A stretch of DNA of 64,000 nt from Rhabdophis nuchalis (lineage: Eukaryota > Chordata > Lepidosauria > Squamata > Natricidae): positions 4,551,184-4,615,183 of the forward strand of contig CM077653.1 in assembly GCA_039707465.1 (NCBI GenBank). The letters are read 5' to 3'. Positions within the stretch are counted from its first letter, which is position 1. Every line of letters begins with the position of its first letter. The translations under genes and the position numbers were made by a program. Positions 60,525 through 64,000 of this stretch are shown piece after piece. The notes below the pieces were generated by a model that did not search any database, was not told where the DNA came from, and saw only the letters and a list, made by a program, of their open reading frames with translations.

Positions 60525-60775
60525 ATTTCTTCTTCTTCTTCTTCTTCTTCTTCTTCTTCTTCTTCTTCTTCTTCTTCTTCTTCTTCTTCTTCTTCTTCTT
60601 CTTCTTCTTCTTCTTCTTCTTCTTCTTCTTCTTCTTCTTCTCCTTCTCCTTCTCCTTCTCCTTCTCCTTCTCCTTCTCCTTCTCCTTCTTCTCCTCCTCC
60701 TCCTCCTCCTCCTCCGCCTCCTCCTCCTCCTCCTCCTCCACCTCCATCATCATCATCATCATCATCATCATATTT
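60525..60775 (+). repeat. Triplet microsatellite (CTT)n-(CTTCTC)n-(CTC)n-(CAT)n
   Basis: About 250 bases: roughly 38 CTT units, then CTTCTC hexamers, CTC units and CAT units. It reads as poly-Leu or poly-Glu/Lys only through composition. Confidence 0.95.
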
Positions 60776-60782
60776 AACAACC

Positions 60783-60960
60783 CCATAATCCCTTGCGGGT
60801 TGGAGTCTGGGCAACTGAATGGAGCTAGCAGAGCGTTTACTGTCCAGATGCCCTTCCTGTTGCCAATGCACAGTTCTGTTCAGCGGACACATTCTCATTG
60901 TGCCCAGAGAGAGAGAAATATCTGTCTCTACCCAGGATCGAACTCACAACTCTATCACCA
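60783..60960 (-). mobile_element. tRNA-related SINE (GCGACAGGAAGGGCATC family)
   Basis: Reverse copy: GTCCAGATGCCCTTCCTGTT, ACATTCTCATTGTGCCCAGA and GGATCGAACTCACAAC (B-box complement). Relative of 4525-4690. Confidence 0.55.
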
Positions 60961-61019
60961 CTCCCTTTATTGTCCAATTTAATTTTTTTTTAAAAGAAAA
61001 AAAATGCATTTCTGTTTTT

Positions 61020-61440
61020 TAACCTTCGGCGAAGTGGGTAGCACACTCTCTGCCAAGGCCAGGGTGTCCATGGAAACATCGGCGGCTGAGTCACGCCTGA
61101 GGCTCAGGACGTATGGCTTGCTTCTAATCACAAGGCCAATTTGCTCCTGGGCTGAACTCCATCCATTAACTGAGAAACGAGCCAGGGACGGAGCGAAGAA
61201 GCGGGAGAGAAGCAAGGCAGGAGCCGCAAACCCTTGCACGCTGGCCGCGAAGACTTTGCAGCAGGAGGCCGAGCCGAACCGATTCTGTAACTCAAGAGCC
61301 TTCAGGGAGCCCACGCTGTCTGCTGTTTGCATTCGGCAGCCCCCGGGTACATGCCAGAGTCGTACAACAACTGGCAGACACCTTTTAATTATTAAATGTG
61401 TTTGCGTCTGGTGTCGGGAGAGGAGTGGGGGGGAATGGCG
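61020..61440. other. Unexplained GC-richer unique segment
   Basis: No repeat signature. A 154-codon open frame (61004-61468) crosses it, but it has no recognisable domain. The right part has TTTTAATTATTAAA, a homeodomain-type core. Most likely non-coding; a conserved element or an unrecognised exon are the alternatives. Confidence 0.3.
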
Positions 61441-61460
61441 AAGGGGTTTGCTGACATTAA

Positions 61461-62045
61461 TACAATAGCAGAGTTGGAAGGGACCTTGTAGGTCTTCTAG
61501 TCCAACCCCCTGCGTGGGCAGGAACCTTATACCATTTCAGACAAATGGCTGTCTAACATCTTTTTAAAGACTTCCAGGATTGGGGCATTCACACCTCTGG
61601 AGGCAAGCTGTTCCAGAGGTTAATTGTTCTGTCAGGAAATTTCTCCTTAGTTCTAAGTTGCTTCTCTCCTTGATTAGTTTCCACCCATTGCTTCTTGTCC
61701 TGCCCCCAGGTGCCTTGGAGAATAGTTTGACTCCCTCTTCTTTGTGGCACCCTCTGAGATATCGGAACACTGCTCTCATGTCTCCCCTGGTCCTTCTCTT
61801 CATCAAACTAGACATACCCAGCTCCTGCAACCGTTCTTCATATGTTTTAGTCTCCAGTCCCCTAATCATCTTGGTTGCCCTTCTCTGCACTCTTTCCAGA
61901 GTCTCCACGTCTTTTCTACATCGTGGCGACCAAAACTGTATGCAGTATTCCAAGTGTGGCCTTACCAAGGCACTATACAGTGGCATTAACACTTCACGTG
62001 ATCTAGATTCTCTCCCTCTGTTTATGCAGCCTAGAGGGATAGAAT
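61461..62045 (-). mobile_element. CR1 LINE fragment, longest copy (RT C-terminus and 3' UTR)
   Basis: The minus strand from 61992 reads LYSALVRPHLEYCIQFWSP, LERVQRRATKMIRGLE, YEERLQELGMSSLMKRR and CHKEEGVKLFS, the C-terminal part of a CR1 reverse transcriptase. 3' tail ACAATAG at the left. A hairpin interrupts the upstream side at 61985-62067. Confidence 0.85.
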
Positions 62046-62067
62046 CTAGATCACGTGAAGTGTTAAT
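61985..62067. repeat. Long hairpin at the CR1 5' break
   Basis: Arms 61985-62019 and 62033-62067 pair over 35 bases with one mismatch; the outer 27 pairs are perfect (ATTAACACTTCACGTGATCT and onward). Loop 62020-62032. Confidence 0.9.
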
Positions 62068-62193
62068 TATTCACTTTATTATTATTCACATTAATTATGT
62101 TAATTATTCACATTATTCCTTGCAGTATTTCAGAGTGCTCCTTGCAGCAGGACGGTTAAACAGAAGCCAGCCATGGGATCCACTTACCTTCCC

Positions 62194-62252
62194 TAAAGGT
62201 AAAGGTCCCCCTCGCACATCTGTGCTAGCCGTTCCCGACTCTAGAGGGCAAC
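62194..62252 (-). mobile_element. tRNA-headed squamate SINE, copy 8 (tail only)
   Basis: CTAAAGGTAAAGGTCCCCCT, CACATCTGTGCTAGCCGTTC and CGACTCTAGAGGGCA, the tail end of the family, truncated after 59 bases. Confidence 0.65.
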
Positions 62253-62389
62253 TGGACTCTCTTGGTTTTTCTTTTGAAGACGTTCCTCTTCTCATCCTCT
62301 TCATCTCTGACTGAATGGATGGTGGGGAACGGAAGGATTGAGACTCTTTGCAGACGGCTGGTCGTTTGCATCCTTTTCAATCCTTCCAC

Positions 62390-62770
62390 TTATCAGCTGC
62401 CTTCAGAGTCAGACATCAGTGAGGCAGACGAACAGCTAGAGCCTGTTCCCAGTGTGCGCATGTGCAGAGTTGCCAGGCAAAGGGAAGAGCTAAAGGACAG
62501 GGGTTGGGAGTAAGGCCACAGGTGGGCAATGAATGGTCCCTCCCACAGGAAATAAAAGAGGAGCGAAAGGGGAGTGGAGTTTGCAGGAGACCATTCGTTC
62601 ACTTAATTGGTTCGTGAGTCTCCAAGACGCCTTGCCACGTTTTGCAGATATCGGCCTGGCAGCTCTCTAAGCCTGATAAGGTCTGTGACTGTAAATCCTC
62701 CCTTGAAAGACTTTCCTGGAGGTGAATGAGCAGAATTCACAGCCAATTAATAAACTCTTTGTTGGGACAT
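62390..62770 (+). mobile_element. LTR-like fragment (family C)
   Basis: TTCAGAGTCAGACATCAGTG, a TATA-like GGAAATAAAAGAGG at about 62549, and CCAATTAATAAACTCTTTGT with AATAAA at about 62750, ending GGGACA. Promoter, short transcribed part and poly(A) signal are in LTR order. No genes attached. Confidence 0.4.
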
Positions 62771-63227
62771 GGAGGTTGCTTCAGGCTCTCGGAAAGCCCT
62801 GAGTCCCGAAAGGGAGAAGGGCGGTTTACAAATCAAATAAAACGAAAATAAACTAAAACTAAGTCTCGGCCAGAACAATCCCTGCAGAAGGCAGGAATTG
62901 AATTGAATTCCTGAATTGAATTGAGAATTCTGGTTAAACCCCAGATTAGGGTCCACAAAGGATTAAAAGATACTTTAACAGAGCTGAAGAAGCTTCTTGG
63001 CTGAGAAGCAAAACATCCTCAAGGAAAAACCAGAAAGTCAAGTTGCCTCTTGAAAAAAAGCACCTTTGAGATGACGGAGAATTTCCATAGACTTTTAACA
63101 GGTCATATTTTATTGTGTTTTTAAAACCTAGATGAAATGTTAATATATATTGCAAGTATTGTATGTATGATACGCCATACGCTAAACAAATAAAGATACC
63201 CAACCCACAGAGAGGTGACTTGCAAAC
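62771..63227. other. Intergenic stretch with small repeat remnants
   Basis: GGGAGAAGGGCGGTTTACAA at 62812 is an L2-type LINE end. GAATTGAATTGAATT-type units at 62898-62925. Otherwise unrecognised. Confidence 0.4.
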
Positions 63228-63235
63228 ATTTAAAA

Positions 63236-63462
63236 CAGGGGTAGTCAACCTTTTTATACCTACCGCCCACTTTTGTATCTCTGTTAGTAGTAAAATTTTC
63301 TAACCGCCCACCGGTTCCACAGTATGGGTGATTTATAAAGTAGGGAAGTTTATTAAATTTAAGAAAAGGAAAGTGTTTCCATATCGGACAAAACCCCCAC
63401 CACCCACCATGAAAATTGGAACGCCCACTAGTGGGTGGTAGGGACCAGGTTGACTACCACTG
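63236..63462. mobile_element. hAT-type element (CAGGGGTAGTCAACC family), perfect TSD
   Basis: Ends CAGGGGTAGTCAACCTTTTT and CCAGGTTGACTACCACTG are inverted. Flanks ATTTAAAA at 63228-63235 and 63463-63470 are identical. 227 bp, no coding. Confidence 0.85.
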
Positions 63463-63785
63463 ATTTAAAAGATTCATCATATAATAGTTAAAAAAACAAC
63501 CCTACCCCACCCTTCATGGCAGCAACCACACAATTAAATCAGCCACCAGATCGGTTTCATGTCAATTTGCACCACCAATGACCGCGGCATCTGTTTTAAA
63601 ACCATTGAATTCACTTAACAATGGCTTTCAGACAAAGTCATACAGTCAGGTCCGGTCATGGTGACATAGATGGCAACTTAATTGATGTAATCGTTGGGCT
63701 CAACTGCACTCATAACTCAAGGATTGCCTATATTATCAAAAGCTTGCTTTGATTCTGATCCTTCTCCCATGGGATGGAGAGAAAG

Positions 63786-64000
63786 GTCTGCAGTTCGGCG
63801 GTTCGAATCCCTAGCGCCGCTTAACAGAGTGAGCTCCAGCTACTTGTCTTAGCCTCTGCCAACCTACCAGTTTGAAAGCATGTAAAAAAATGCAAGTAGA
63901 AAAATAGGAACCACCTTTGGTGGGAAGGGAACAGTGTCCCATGCACCTGCCAGCCACATGACCACGGAGACGTCTTCGAACAGTGCTGGCCCTTTGGCTT
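63786..64000 (+). mobile_element. tRNA-headed squamate SINE, copy 9 (runs off the window)
   Basis: Starts inside the head (GTCTGCAGTTCGGCGGTTCG), with B box GGTTCGAATCCC, then AAAATGCAAGTAGAAAAATA and CAGCCACATGACCACGGAGA. Cut by the window edge in the usual TTTGGCTTTGAAA block. Confidence 0.8.

Noticed and set aside
60446..60898. Long poly-Leu and poly-Glu/Lys open frames on both strands
   Set aside because: Produced by the CTT/CTC triplet array; no splice sites or homology.

Overview
The window is vertebrate nuclear DNA from a squamate reptile, most likely a snake. Two multi-exon genes with GT/AG splice sites sit among interspersed repeats of squamate type: CR1, L2-group and R4-group LINE fragments, Sauria-type SINEs, at least nine copies of a second tRNA-headed SINE, many short hAT-type elements, solo LTRs and long simple repeats. 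The species call is inference from repeat style; the gene calls rest on the translated exons.

The left 38.6 kb holds the 3' nine-tenths of TECTA (alpha-tectorin) on the + strand. I could place 19 consecutive coding exons (10-38565). Every junction has an AG acceptor and GT donor, and all phases add up to one open frame of 1,946 residues plus stop. The order is: end of the NIDO domain, four VWD modules alternating with C8 and TIL cysteine-rich segments, a ZP domain, a tetrabasic RRKR site, an EGF-like module and a hydrophobic C-terminal tail typical of a GPI signal. The upstream exons (signal peptide and most of NIDO, about 200 residues by comparison with mammals) lie left of the window.

About 1.4 kb beyond the TECTA stop is a CpG-rich promoter with two NF-Y boxes, GC boxes and a possible sterol element. 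It leads into SC5D (lathosterol 5-desaturase) on the same strand: a probable 5' exon near 40360-40451 and four coding exons (43129-47374, 290 residues) with all three histidine boxes. TECTA followed by SC5D is the gene order I recall from mammals, so this is conserved synteny. The two genes are not functionally linked: one makes tectorial-membrane matrix of the inner ear, the other an ER cholesterol-synthesis enzyme.

From about 49.1 kb to the end I see no gene, only repeats, microsatellites and a few unique stretches that could be regulatory. I found no clearly new biological system. The best leads are a hAT element inserted 12 nt from a TECTA splice donor, an in-frame upstream ATG that would extend SC5D by 11 residues, a tandem acceptor in which the second AG would create a stop, a perfect 106-bp tandem duplication, long perfect hairpins inside repeats, and several short hAT elements with intact 8-bp target duplications.
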